Below, one piece after another: positions 43,751-57,181 of a stretch of DNA of 64,000 bases. Source of the DNA: Megascapheus bottae (taxonomy: Eukaryota > Chordata > Mammalia > Rodentia > Geomyidae); contig JANJXV010000154.1 in assembly GCA_024803745.1 (NCBI GenBank), positions 1,116,001 through 1,180,000 on the forward strand. The letters run 5' to 3'. The position numbers were made by a program, and so were the translations under genes. The notes under the pieces were generated by a model. It saw only the letters and a list, made by a program, of their open reading frames with translations, was not told the origin of the DNA and did not search any database. Every line of letters starts with the position of its first letter. Position 1 is the first letter of the stretch.

Positions 43751-46700
43751 CTTTTTTTTAAATTTTTTATTGTAATTAGTAAAAGGGTTAGATGATATTT
43801 GCCAGATAGAAGGTGCATTAATTCACATACATTGATACCCATTCACATGTCTTGGTACCCATTTCCCTCCAACCCCACACCCCCCACCCGTCTTGGTTTT
43901 CCCCCCTTCCCTATCAAATTTCAAATATCCAAATACAAATAAATTCAGTATAACAGATAACAAAGTGAGATACTATACAAATATGGGATAACCAAGGGAC
44001 AGCAAACGAGATGAGAGACAACATAGTACATTGAGGACAACAATCATTCATTATGTGGCTTTTGTTTCAATATCCTGGAGGTCCTTTCATTTAGCTTCAC
44101 ATTATATGGCCTTATATATGGCCTTTTTCTCTATTGCAAATCTCTGCTAGTAGAGCCCAAGGTTTCTACTGATCATGAAGAATGAGGGAAACCACTGAGC
44201 CTAAGTTCCTTTGAGTCTGGCTTACTTTACTTAATATGATTTATTCTAAGTCTTTCCATTTCCTAACAAATGGGGCGATGTCATTCTTTCTGACAGCAGC
44301 ATAGAATTCCATTGTGTACAAATACCACAACTTGTTGATCCACTCATCAACTGAGGGACATCTGGGTTGGTTCCATATCTTTGCTATGGTGAATAGTGCT
44401 GCAATGAACATTGTTGTGCTAGTTGGTTAAGTATGCCCTTGTTTCTGGATTGTTGGGTAAATGCCAAGTAGTGGAATTGCTGGGTCATAGGGGAGTTCTA
44501 TGTTTAGCCTTTTGAGGCACTGCCACACTGCTTTCCATAGTGGTTGAACGAGTTTGCACTCCCACCAACAGTGTAGTAATGATCCCTCCTGGCCACATCC
44601 CCTCCAGCATCTGTTGTCATTCGTATTCCTGAACCTGGCCATTCTAACTGGAATGAGGTGGAACTTAGAGTTGTTTTGATTTGCATTTCTTTTATGACCA
44701 GAGATGTGGAGAATTTCTTCATGTGTCTGTAGGCCATTTTTGTTTCTTCTTCAGAGAAGACTCTCTTTAAGTCTTTGGCCCATTTTGTAATGGGATGGGT
44801 GTTACTTTGGAGGTTAGTTTTGGAGTGATTTAATTTTTAGAGTTGTTGATATATTTAGATATGAGGCCTTTTTCCGTTTTTTTGTTGGTGAAGATCTTCT
44901 CCTACTCTGTAGGCTTCCTGATTAGTTTACTAGCTATATCCGTTGCCATACAAAAGCTCTGCAGTTTAATGCAGTCCCACTTATCCAGCCTTTCTCTGAT
45001 TTGTTGTGATTCTTGGTCCTTATTAAGAAAGTTTCGACCTGTGCCACGGAGGCCTAGTGTATCTCCTATTCCTTCCTGTAAACTTTTCAGTGTGTCAGCT
45101 TTTACCTCCAGGTCTTTGATCCATTTGGAGTTAATTCTAGTGCAAGGTGACAAAGAAGGATCCAAATTTAGTTTTCTGCAGATGCTTAACCAGTTCTGCC
45201 AGCACAACTTGTTGAAGAGGCTATCTTTCTTCCATTCTATGTTTGGCCATAGGTCTGTGGTTTAATATTTCGGTCCGCAGTTCTATTCCATTGGACCTCA
45301 GGCCTGTTCTTGTGCCAGTACCAAGCTGTTTCGAGAATTATTGCTCTGTAATAGAGTCTAAAGTATGGAATTGAAATTCCTCCAGCGCTGTTCTTTCTGC
45401 TAAGAAGTGTTTTTGCTCTGCGGGGTCTGTTATTATTCCATATGAAATTCTGAATTGCCTCTTCTATTTCTTTAAAGAATGACATTGGGATGTTGATGGG
45501 TATTGCATTGAATTAGTAGATAGCCCTTGGCAAGATTGTCATTTTGACAATGTTGATTCTTCCAATCCAGGAGCATGGGAGGCTTTTCCATTTCCTTAGT
45601 TCTGCTTTAATTTCTTTTTTTAGATTTTTAAAGTTTTCATCTAAACGTTCCTTTACATTCTTAGTTAAGCTAATTCCTAGGTACTTTATTTTCTTTGAGG
45701 CTATTGTGAAACGAATTTCTTTCCTGATTATTGCCACGTTTCTCTCAGTGTTGGCGTAAAGGAAGGCAGTTGATTTGTGAGGGTTGATTTTATGGCCTGC
45801 TACCCTTCCCAAGCTTTGAATCAGCTCAAGGAGCTTGGGACTAGAGTCTATAGGATTCTTTAAATACAGAATCATATCATCTGCAAAGAGGGATAGTTTT
45901 ATTTCCTCTTTCCCTACTTGGATCAACTTTATGCTTGCTTCTTGCCTTATTGCACTGCCTAGGAATTCTAGTACTATGTTAAAAAGGAGTGTAGAGAGTG
46001 GGCATCCTTGTCTTGTTCCTGATTTTAGAGGGAATGGCTTTAGATTTTCACCATTATGTATACTACTAGCAGTGGGTTTCTCATACACAGCCTTTATTAC
46101 ATTGAGAAATGTTCCATGGATTCCTAGTTTCTCCACATCTTTTAACATAAAGGGGTTTTGGATCTTGTCAAATGCCTTTTCCACATCTATTGAGACAATC
46201 ATGTGATTTTTGTCCTTGCTCCTCTTGATGTGTTGCATTATATTAATTGATTTGTGTATGTTGAACCAGCTTTGCCTCCCTGTGATGAATCCAGTTTGAT
46301 CATAGTGTATAATTTTTTTGATGAGTTGTTGTAGACGGTTGGCCAGTATTTTGTTGAGAAGTTTTGCATCGATGTTCATCAAAGAAATGGGTCTATAGTT
46401 CTCTTTCTTTGATGAATCTCTGTCTGGTTTGGGGATGAGGGATATACTGGCTTCACAGAATGAGTTTGGTAAAGAACCTTCATTTTCAATTTCGTTGAAG
46501 AGCTTGAGGTGTATTGGTGTGAGCTCTGCTTTAAAGACCTTATAGAATTCAGCTGTGAATCCATCTGGCCCTGGGCTCTTTTTAAGTGGAAGTTGTCTAA
46601 TTTCCATTTCTATTTCAGAGCTTGAAATAGGCCTGTTGAGTTGGGTTAGCTCTTCTTGGTTCAGTGTGGGTATGTTAATATTGTCTAGGAATTCATCCAT

Positions 46701-47460
46701 TTCTACTAGATTCTCAAATTTGTTGGCGTAAAGTTTTGAAAAGTATGCCCTCATGATATTCTGGATCTTGGTAATTTCTGTCATGATATTACCATTTTCA
46801 TCTGCGATTTTGTTTATTTCGATATGCTCTCTCCTTTTTTTGGTAAGATTTCCTAAGGGCTTGTCAATTTTGTTAATTCTTTCAAAGAACCAACTCCTTG
46901 TTTTGTTGATTCTTTCTATAGATTTTTTTACTCCAAATCATTTAATTCTGCTTTGATTTTAATAATTTGCTTTCTCCTAATGGGTTTAGGGTTGGTTTGT
47001 TGCTCTTTTTCCAGGAGGTTAAGGTGAAACATTAACTAGTTGGTTTGCCATTTTTCCAACTTGCTGTTGTAGTCACTCAATGCTATAAATTTTCCTCTGA
47101 GTACTGCTTTGTTGTGTCCCTAAGGAGTTGATATTTGTGTGCTCCTTATTGTTCAATTTCATAAAGAGTTTGATATCTGTTCTGATCTCTTCGATTACCC
47201 ATTGTTTTTGATTCAACAATGTGTTGTTCAGTCTCCATTAGTTACAGGGTTTTCGATCCAATTTGATGCCTTTATGGTCTGAGAGTGTGCATTAAATGAT
47301 TTCAGTGTTTCTGAATCTGTCCAGGTTTGTTTTATGGCCTAAGATGTGGTCTATTTTAGAAAATGTTCCATGTGATGCTGAGGAAAACGTATATTGTGTT
47401 GTTACTGGGTGGAATATTTTGCAGATGTCTGTTAGATATAGTTGGTCTATATAGTTGTTA
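43751..47460 (-). mobile_element. LINE-1, 5'-truncated
   Basis: Poly-T at about 43751 marks the 3' end. 3' UTR and ORF2 follow to 47460, inside the endonuclease region (equal to about 5890). The frame 45513-46784 is open. Other ORF2 parts are broken (44427-44737, 44902-45207, 45237-45485). Small deletions against 2137-8183 occur near 45241 and 47254. It abuts an older L1 scrap at 47461 in the same orientation. Confidence 0.88.
45513..46784 (-). pseudogene. L1 ORF2 reverse-transcriptase core, 423 open codons
   Basis: Longest open frame in the window. Motifs in order: SPGPDGF (residues 70-76), SLIPKPD (115-121), [20 protein letters not shown] (129-148), [11 protein letters not shown] (161-171), [13 protein letters not shown] (197-209), [14 protein letters not shown] (256-269) and FADDMILY (300-307) with both catalytic aspartates. 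It is an internal fragment: endonuclease and carboxyl region are separated from it by stops or shifts, so no whole ORF2 protein is made. Confidence 0.87.
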
Positions 47461-47606
47461 AATACAGAATCATGTCATCTGCAAGGAGGGATAGTTTTAT
47501 TTCCTCCTTCTCCACTTGGATCCCCTTTATGCTTGCTTTTGGCCTTATTGCACTGCCTAGGAATTCTAGTACTATGTTAAAAAGGAGTGGAGAGAGTGGG
47601 CATCCT
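47461..47606 (-). mobile_element. Old LINE-1 ORF2 scrap
   Basis: About 146 bases matching the FADD-region sequence already present at about 45862-46013, so that part of ORF2 occurs twice in arm B. It has its own substitutions (aaggaggg for aaagaggg, cttctccac for ctttcccta). Arm A has only one copy (about 11693-11839), directly followed by the shared flank gaatgctacc. Confidence 0.82.
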
Positions 47607-50245
47607 GAATGCTACCCAGTACCACTTTTATGCAAAGCTTAGGCCTGTGGCATTTTACGCACAATTCAACGCTCTGTTTTTTGCTGGTTAATTAGAGGTA
47701 AAAATCTTATGGAATTTATTGTGTGGCTGATTTTGAACTGGAATCCTCAGGTCTCAACTTATCTTGAGTAGCTAGGAGTACAGTACTTTTACAACCTGTA
47801 TGCTCATACACATCGCTTCTGATCCAAACACTCATTTTCAATTTAACTAACAAGATGTGAGGAAAGATGATCGACTGTAATTTACTAGATGGGCTTCTAG
47901 TCAGTATATATTTCCACTTCCACTCTGAAGCCAGGGAAAGGTTTTTGGTACTTGTTTCAACTATCTCCCAAAGAGGAAATAATGTGTGAGTACGTTTGCT
48001 AGTATTTCAGATAGGAGATGGACTTTGGTGTTTGGAACCTGTTGGGCAGAGTGTATCAGCTGGGCTGTGATAACAGAGATGATGTTTCAGACAGGAATAT
48101 TTTCATAACAGACAGACTTAATCCAGATCCTTGGATTTCAGGCCTTGAGTAGATAGAATTACAAGTGTGAGCTGCCACCACTACCTGGTTCATTTTGGAA
48201 ACCTTAATTGCTTCTCATTTGTTCCTTTCCTTTTTTGGAAGATTGATCTAAGCTGGCTGATTGTGCATCACAATGAAGTGATTGGCCTCAGGAATTGCAA
48301 ATATTTGTTTCATCAGCACGGAATGAATGAAAGTTGATCTAAACCCAATAGTATTTTCCTTCTGATAAATAGGGAACTTATATCATTTTTCCTTGCCTTT
48401 GCTTTCCCAAAGCAAACAACATGTTTCTGAAAAACTATACTTCATGAGAATATTTTAATTAGAAGCTATCTTCTGCACACTTCAGAATAGTCCTTGCATT
48501 TATAAACTTATATTACAATATTAGGTAGAAGAATGGTGACTGTTAGTTTCATAACTATTTCATATGTTTTACTCTTTAAGGCTCATTAACTAAAGAAGGG
48601 ATTAAATACATTTAGATAATAGTAGATCATAGCTGCTGCTGATTTGATGTGTGTGCAGATGATACACAGATTAATTAGGATTACTCAAAAGTTTTGTTCA
48701 AATTTTCAGTAGTAGACTGCTATGCTAACGGGAAGGTGATAGTAATGATGCTGAAATTCTATGAATCAGCTATGAAGCAGAATTTCAGGGGAGAGTATTT
48801 GCTAGGGACTTAATTTCTAAGACGCATATCAAGAATATTGAACTATAACTCCAAATGATGGACGACTCAGCGTCACATTTTGTTTGTTTTATGCAGGTCT
48901 TGGGACTTGAACCCAGGGCCTGGGAACTGTCCTTAAAAGTTTTTTTTTGCTTCAGGCTAGTGTTCTACCACTTTATCCACAGCTCCACTTCCAGATTTTT
49001 GGTAATGAACTGTAAATCAGAATATCATGCAATTTGTTTGGGCTGGATTCAAACCTGATTCTGTGTAGATAGGATTCCAAGTGTGAGCGCACAGAGCCTG
49101 GCTAGTATCATTCATCATTCAAGTCATGGGACTGCAATTCTGCACCTGGGTCTTGTCACTGAGCTTTTCAGCTCAAGACTACTGCCCTATCCCTTGAGCC
49201 ATAGGGCCACTTCTGGGTTTCTGGTGGTTAATTGGAGATAAGAGTCACATGGACTTCAGTGCCCAGGCTGACTTTGAACTGCTATCCTTGGATCCCAGCC
49301 TCTTGAGTAGCTACATTTACAAGTGTGAGCCACCATACCCAGCTAAATTATTTTTTAAGTTAATTTTTTTGTTAAGTCAATATATAGTTGGCATAGGGTT
49401 ACATAAGTAATGAACACATTTCTTAAGAAAATTGTTATCCCCTCCCTCATTTTCTCTGTTTTCCTACCCTCAGCCCCCTCTCCACCCAGATTGTTCAGTT
49501 CATTTCCGTTTAGTGTCTTCCAAGTATCACTGTTCAATTGGTTCACCCTTTTTCCTTTGTTTTTTTTTTTTTTTACCATTTTATTATACCCTCTCCATTC
49601 CAAATCACATAAACCTATGTACAAGACACAGGGTACCCGAATTCAACACAGTGACTACAGAGAATAAAACTAAAGGGAAAAAGAAGAAAAGAGGTAAAAA
49701 GCAAAGAAAATGAAAGAACATCATACAGTACCTTAGAAGCAACAACACTGAAAAAACAAAACATAAAACCTTGGGCTGAAAATGAAGCTTGCCTAGCATG
49801 TAAGAAACCCTGGATTCCATTCCTCAGCACCACATAAACAAAAAACTGGAAGTGCCACTGTGACTCAGCTGGTAGATTTCTAACGTTCAGCACAGAGTGT
49901 CTCCAAGTGACAAAAATCTGTCACATTTAAGTCAGGCTTCAAAACTTTGCTAGGAACCAGTTACGTGATTTGGAAGAAAGTCCAATTTTCAAAGAATCAC
50001 TAGCCAGGCGCTGGAGGGTCATAATTGTCATTCTACTAGCCAGGGAGAAGGTGAATCAAAGCCTTTGCAAGCAAAAAAACGAAAACAAAACAAACTGTGA
50101 GATTCTACTCTCCACTTATCCACCCAAAAACTAAGTGGAGTTGTGGCTAAAACTGGTACAGCATTAGCCTTGAGGAAAAAGATCTAAGAGATCTTGCCCA
50201 GGTCCAAAGTTCAAGCTCCCCACCAAGAAAGAAAAAAAAGGAGTA
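47607..50245. repeat. Arm B counterpart of 11840-14480: flank and SINEs
   Basis: SINEs at about 47640-47794, 48118-48190, 48882-49105, 49125-49345 (minus) and 49769-49919, 50000-50085, 50105-50235 (plus), matching those of arm A one for one. No gene seen. Confidence 0.82.
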
Positions 50246-51051
50246 CAGACACTTTAGTTTCAGAAGTATATCTGGATATCTTAGTAGATTTTTCTGATCT
50301 TTCCTCATTCATCTCATAGAAGCACATAATCTTGATCCTGATCTGACTAAGAGCCTGCATTGTGCTTAATAAATTCATTCCACATATTCCAGTAGAATCT
50401 TGACAGCTAACAGCCACTTACCAATGCTTTATTCTACGTTTAGGCCAGTATGTCTTCATACCATCTACACAGTCAGCTATATCATCTTTCCAGAAGTATC
50501 ATTGAGTGTAGAACACTCAGAACTAAAATAATTGCATAAAGATGTAATAAAACCTCTTGATTCATTAAGAAAATTTCTGTACCACTTAGAGCAAGTACAT
50601 TAGTGGTATTTACCTGTAGCCTCTTTTTTAAAAAAATTTATTAACATTGAAATTTACATCATATTTCAAATGTCATGTTTAACCAACAAGTATTCAAGAA
50701 GGGAATCGCTATACAATCACTGGCACATAGATTTTAGAATATAGTAAAAGTTAAGCTGAGTCATTGTATGTCATAGATACAGATTAATCTATAATAAAAC
50801 ACATGTCTATAGAGTGTATAGTCTATCCTAGATTTTTATGTCTATGTAGTTATGTTTATATCTCCAAAATTATGTCCAGAACTTTGGGTATCAACTATTC
50901 AATCATCGCTCTACTACTGTTTGAAACTAATATCTATATATTAAGGATACCATGTACCTTTTGTTCCTTGGTCTTGACTTATCTCACTCAACAGGGTTCA
51001 CTCTAATTTCATCCACTATCCCAAAAATGCCATTATTATTTTTTTTCTGTG

Positions 51052-51551
51052 CAGATCTTCTTTTTATGTATTTATTTTTATTGTAATTTATAGAAGGGTT
51101 ACATTATATTCACCAGATAGAAGGTGCATTACTTCTCAAACTTTGATACCCCATGTAATGATATGGTCCCCATTACCCTTCCCCTACCCCCACTCATGTT
51201 CATTTCCCCCCTTCCCTATCCAATTTCAAATAACCAATTAGGCACATATGAATTATATCAGAAAACAAGGTGAAATATTGTAACAATATGATATAACCAA
51301 GGGATAGCAAAAGAGATAAAAGATCACATAGTTCATTAAGGACAACAATCACTCATTATATGAGTTTTGTTTCTTTATCTTGGAGGTCCTTACATTTAGT
51401 GTCATACTACTTGTCACGATGTCTCTAGATTTTGTTCTATTATAAATCTCTGGTAGCAGAGCCCAAGGTTTCTACTGAATTTGACAAATGAGGGAGACTC
51501 TTGGGCCTATGTTCCTTTGAGTTTGGCTTACTTCACTTAATATGATTTTTT
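51052..51551 (-). mobile_element. LINE-1 3' end fragment (arm B copy)
   Basis: Counterpart of 15286-15785 with the same end points, so it was inserted before the segmental duplication. Confidence 0.82.
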
Positions 51552-51618
51552 TCCTGTTCATCCACTTCCCCGAGAATGCCATTATTTTATCTAGTCGGTT
51601 GGCTGTATATCATTCCAT

Positions 51619-51630
51619 TGTGTGTGTGTG

Positions 51631-51689
<59 letters not shown>

Positions 51690-51690
51690 A
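51619..51690. repeat. (TG)n microsatellite (arm B copy)
   Basis: About 72 bases with CG and TT interruptions, 18 bases longer than the arm A tract. Confidence 0.97.
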
Positions 51691-51773
51691 TCACATTTTT
51701 TGTAGTAGGGCATCTGGTTGTTTCCATCATCCAACCTCATTTTCTACAGATATTTTTATAGTCTCTTTTTTAT

Positions 51774-52897
51774 TTTGAGGGTAATGTATAGAGGGGTTAC
51801 GATTACATTTACAGGTAGTGGACTGCATTACTTCTCACACATTTATTCCACTCCACATGTTTTTGTCCCCAGTTCCCTCTCCCCTCCCCTTCCCAATCAT
51901 CTTGTTTCCCCCCTTCCCTTTCCTATTTGACATAAACAAATAAACATATATACAATATGCCAGGGAAAAAATCAGATACAGTAACAATCTGACATTAACC
52001 AAAGGGCAAAATAAGAGATGAGAAATAACATAGTAGATTAAGGACAAAAATCACACAAGATTAAGAGCAACGATGAACAAGATATAGCTCTTGTTCCCAT
52101 ATCCTAAAGATCCTTTCATTTAGTCTCATCCTATATGAACTTATATACCTAGGTTTTTGAGTTATTGTAATCCTCTGCTAGGAGAGTCCTAGATGTGAAC
52201 TAATTGTTACAAATGAGGGAAACCATTGAGCTTATGTTTCTTTGGGTCTGGCTTGCTTCACTTAATATGAATTTTTCCAAGACTTTCCATTTCCTTACAA
52301 ATGGGGCAATGTCTTTCCTTCTGATGGCAGCATAGCATTCCATTGTGTATAAGTACCACATCTTCTTGATTCAGTCATCTACTGAGTGGCATCTGGGTTG
52401 GTTTCATAGCTTTGCTATGGTAAAGAGTGCTGCAATGAGCATCATTGTGCAAGTGGCTTTAGAATGTCCTTTTTTCTGGGCAATTGGGTAGATGCCAAGT
52501 AGTGGATTTGCTGGATCATAGGGGAGCTCTATGTTCAGTCTTTTGAGGAACCACCACACTGCTTTCCCTAGTGGTTGAACGAGTTTACACTCACACCAAC
52601 AATGTAGGTGTGATCCCCCCTGGTCACTTCCCCACCAGTATCTCTTATTAGATTTTTTGATAATGGCCATTCTGACTGGAGTCAGGAGGAATCTCAAAGT
52701 TGTTTTGATTTTCATTTCCCTTATTGCTAGAGATATGGAGCATTTCTTCATGTGTCTAAAGCCCATTTTAATTTTTTCTTCAGAGAATAATCTTTTAAGT
52801 CTTTAGCCCACCTTTTAATAGGATGGTTGTTTCTTTGAAGATTTGTTTGGGAGAGATTCATTTTTTTCAGCTATAGATATATTTTAGATAACTACAT
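51774..52897 (-). mobile_element. LINE-1 3' end with ORF2 remnant (arm B copy)
   Basis: Counterpart of 15985-17112. The 120-codon ORF2 tail frame is at 52404-52766 (contains NIELPYDPANPLLGIYPIAQ). Confidence 0.85.
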
Positions 52898-52925
52898 ATA
52901 TTTTTGTAGAAAAAAGAATGGAAGT

Positions 52926-54793
52926 CATCATGCTGGCTCACAATTTAATTTCAGCTACTTAGGATGCTCAGGGTTTAGGATCACAGGTCAAAGCCAACCA
53001 GGGCCCTACAGTGTGTGAGATCAAACTCTGTGAACATACAATGACTGTAAGAGGAATCTCACTGCCTGGGAATGTAGCCTAATGGTAGAGTGCTCACCTA
53101 GAATGCATGAAGACCTAGGTTCTATTCACCGGTACCGCATACTCAGAATAAAAGCTAGAAGTGGCGCTGTGTCTCAAGAGGCAGAGCACTCACCTTGGGC
53201 AAGCGAGTCCAATGAAAATGTCTAGGCCCTGAGTCCAAGCCGTAGGACTGGCAAAAAGAAAAAAAAAGAGCAATCTTACTTAAGTTACAAGGAATGTACC
53301 CTATATTTATACAGACAGAAAAATTCATTAAGAAATTAGAAAATATGTATAAAGTGCATAATTTCTTTGGCGTGTTGGCACTGGGTCTTCAACTGAGTGC
53401 TTCAGCTCTATCCCTGACCTTTTCTGCTCAAGGCTAGCACTGTACCAATGTAGCCTCAAATCAACTATCTTCAATTGAGATATAAGCGATGAATATTTCA
53501 GGGTGCTTCATGAAAAACATTTTTATAAATTGAAACTTTCAACACAGTCTTATTTTAGTATGAATGTTGAGATGGGAAGAGACAGAAAAAGTGAAATGTT
53601 TCTTGATCCCCATAGAGAAGAGACTCAGCAGAACCACTGTGGTCTGCAGGCTTCTTTGTGAGTTTTGTTTGCTTGTTAGATTTTTGTCAATTGTGGGGCT
53701 TGAACTCTGGGCCTTGGCACTGTCCCTGAGCTATTCAGCTCAAGGCTAGTGCTTTAATCTGTGAGCCACAGTGCCACTTCTGGTTTTTCTGGCAGTTAAC
53801 TGGGTACTTTGACTGGCTTTAAACTTTGATTCTCAGATCTTAGCCTCCTGAGTAGCTAAGATTATAGGTGTGAGGTACCATCACCAGGCTGCTGCTCTGT
53901 TACTATGCAGGTTCTGGATCAAGAACTTCAAATTTTTACTTCAATTTTTTCTTCTCTTGCCTGATACCCTGCCATTTGAACGAAGCCCCAGTTCCTGGTC
54001 TTTGTTGGTTAATGAGAGATATTATGGTTTTCTAATATTCAGAGCAACTATTATAAAACCCAGCATTTTACTTACTTGAATAAATTAAGAGACAGGACCT
54101 AGTGAGATGGAAAACAAAATTTTTTTTCAAGTTGCTATCCTGTTCTAATGCATAAGTCTGGCTATTTTGCTTACACACAAATATGTATTTTACCACTTTC
54201 TACTCTATTTTTGCTTAGCTTAAAACCACCACTGCCATTTCATATATTTTGTTGTTGTTGTTTGTGGTGCTTGAACTCTGTGCCTGGGCTGTTCCTCAGA
54301 TCTTCAGTTCAATGCCAGTGCTCTACTACTTTTGATTTGGCCAGTCCTGGGCTTGAACTCAGGGACTGAGCACTGTCCTTATATTTTCTCAAGGCTAGGG
54401 CTCTACCACTTCAGCCTCAGCACCACTTCCAGCATTTTTCTAAGAATGTGATATTGAGGAATTGAACCCAGGTCTTCGTGCATACTAGGCAAGCACTCTA
54501 CCACTAGGCCAAACTCCCAGCCCAAAATTATTCATCATTACTATTAGCTATCTGCTTTTTTTATTATTGATTCGTCATGGTGCTTGGACTTTGGGCCTGG
54601 ACTGTCCCTGACCTCTTCAGCTCAAGGCTAGCGCTCTTCCTCTACAGCTCCATTTTTGGTTTCTGGTAGTTAATTGGTGATGTAAGTCTCACAAACATAT
54701 GTGTCCAGGCTGGCTTTGGGCTTTGAACCAAGATCCTCCAATCTCAGCCTCCATAGTAGGTAGAATTACACGCTTCAGCCAGCAGTGCCTGAC
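52926..54793. repeat. Arm B SINE cluster, part 1
   Basis: Counterparts of the arm A SINEs: 52926-53268 (plus, B1 half and ID type), 53367-53487 (minus), 53667-53890 (minus B1-ID), 54248-54523 (minus ID type) and 54563-54793 (minus B1-ID). Confidence 0.82.
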
Positions 54794-54802
54794 TGTTTGA
54801 TG

Positions 54803-54928
54803 TCTCTGTCTCTGTCTCTCTGTCTCTGTCTGTCTCTGTCGGTCTGCCTCTCTCTCTCTCTCTCTCTATCTGTCTCTCTCTCTGTGTCTCTCTGTCTCTC
54901 TGTCTCTCTGCCTCTCTGCCTCTCTGTC

Positions 54929-55000
<72 letters not shown>
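54803..55000. repeat. (TCTG)n/(TC)n microsatellite (arm B copy)
   Basis: Counterpart of 19015-19192 with rearranged interior units, including CCTCTCTG steps absent from arm A, and a longer pure (TC)n end. Confidence 0.97.
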
Positions 55001-55002
<2 letters not shown>

Positions 55003-55003
<1 letters not shown>

Positions 55004-56000
55004 TGTAAGACTTTAATTGTGCACCTGGGCAGTGTCCCTGGGCTCTTCAGCTCAAGGCTACAACCTTAAACACCTTGAGCCACAGTGTCACTTCTGGTTT
55101 TCTGGTGCTTAAGTGGAAGTAACAGTTTCATGGACTTTAGTGTCTGGCCTGGCTTTGAACTGTGATCCTCAGAACCCAACATTCTGAGATCATTTCCACC
55201 TTTTTTTTTTGGTGTAAGTGGTACAGAGTAATTGAACACAGGGCTTTCTGCATACTAGGCAAGCAAACTACCACTAGTGTGCACTCCAGCCTTAGATAAG
55301 GGCTTTCTTTTTCTTTTTCTTTTTTTCACTCATGGGGCTTGAACTCTGGGCCTGGATGTTTACCTTAAGCTCTTCAGCTCAAGGCAAGAGCTCTACCACT
55401 TGAGGCACATTGTCATTTTGAATTTTCTGGATTATTTGGAAATAAGATTCTCACAGATTTTTATGCCTGGGCCGTCTTTGAACCTCGATCCTCCAGGGTA
55501 GCTAGGATTACCAGGGTGAGCCACCAGTCACGGGCATTAAATTATTATTTTTTGCATGTCCTATGGCTTGAACTCATGGCCAGAGCACTGTCCTAGGGCT
55601 TGCTCAAGGATAGCACTTTACTTCAGCCAGCCAACTCCCGGTCCAAATAGGCCACTCTTGAAGCTAGAATTACAGAGATCTGCCATAATACTGGCATGTC
55701 GTTATCTAAGTATATAATTTTTCTTCTATTTTTGATGGCTTTTCCTTAGTGTACATATTTCCTACATATTTTATGGAAAACTTCCTTCCCACTGGGGCCA
55801 TAAGTTAAGCCTAGTGGAAGAGTTCTTGCCGAGCATGAATGAAGACCCAAGTTCAATTCCTCAGCACAACATAGATAAAAAAAGATAAAAGTGGTGCTGT
55901 GGCACATGTGATAGAACTTGTGCCTTAAGAATAAACAAAAACAAAAACAACGATCGTGCTCAGGTCCTGAGTCTAAGCCCAGTACTGGCAAAAAAAAATT
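55003..56000. repeat. Arm B SINE cluster, part 2
   Basis: 55003-55300 and 55324-55660 (minus B1-ID copies and fragments), 55785-56000 (plus ID type). Matches 19195-20190. Confidence 0.82.
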
Positions 56001-56566
56001 CTGCCCAAAGTAGACATTTAAACTCATTGTACTTTTCAAAAAATTTGTTGTCAAGGTGATATACAAAGAGATTGCTGTTACATATGTAATGAGTACATTT
56101 CTTGTAAAAACTGTTACCCCCTTCCCCCTTTTCTTTTTCCCTTCCCCCCAAGTCATAAATTTCATTTACAACAAATATGTATGTATTTTCATTCCTGAAA
56201 AAAATAGTTTAAAATGTGTTCAAATAAATGATGTAGGTTGATATATTTATCAAAATGGATTACTTGAACTCTAAAATAGACATTCTAGGTAATTTTTCTC
56301 ATAAAATTGTAGTAATGCTATAAAAATAATAAAAAGGAATTTTAGTTATTAATTTCTTATGTTTTACCTTTAACATTATTACACTAAGCATACTGTTTAT
56401 GCTATTAATACAGACAGCATGAAATATGATTATGTAAAAAAATTAAATGATTAAAAATAGTAAGGTTGGGGGCCAGTAGTTTGGCTTGGTGGCACACACT
56501 CTGGACTGGCAAAAAAGAAGTAGGGTTAGATAAAACAGATTTATTTCCAAATGTGTGGAAAATGGG

Positions 56567-56765
56567 TGATTTCTTGTTTCGCTAGTCCTGGGGCTTGAAC
56601 TGAGGGACCAGGAACTGTCCTTGGCCACATTTGTTCAAGGGTGGCACTCTGACACCTGAGCCACAGTGCCCCATCTGCTTTTTCTGTGTATGCAGTGCCG
56701 AGGAATTGAATCAAGGTCTTCTTGTATACTAGGCGAGCACTCTACAACTAGGCCACATTCAAAGC
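56567..56765 (-). mobile_element. ID-type SINE (arm B copy)
   Basis: Counterpart of 20760-20955, closer to consensus than the arm A copy (gggcttgaactgagggacc; cctgagccacagtgcccc). Confidence 0.82.
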
Positions 56766-57181
56766 CAAAGTAGATTTTTGATGCTATTGTGGAGTTTTAA
56801 TTTTCTTAAATATTTGTACAAAGCACAATGGATATATAAACAGACTTGAACTCACAGAACAGAGTCCCACATAATATTACAGTTACTCTGGCACTTCTCC
56901 CGATTGACAAAACACATTTCCAGGCATCTGCTCTGTCCTTCAGCTTTGGTAGCTGACTTGTCTTTCCATGGAGGCCTGGCCTGGATTCCTGGTGATTCCA
57001 TGCATTTCATAGTTCCCTGTATATCCAGTAAGGTTGTCTTCTATGGGACCAGACCTGTCTGGTTTTTGGCCCACCCAGGACCTATGTGTCTGAGGTCTCA
57101 CATTATAAGTGGAAAATAAAACACAGTATAATAAGCACTGAAGAACTGCACACCATAATATTAACAATGAGAGTTTAATAG

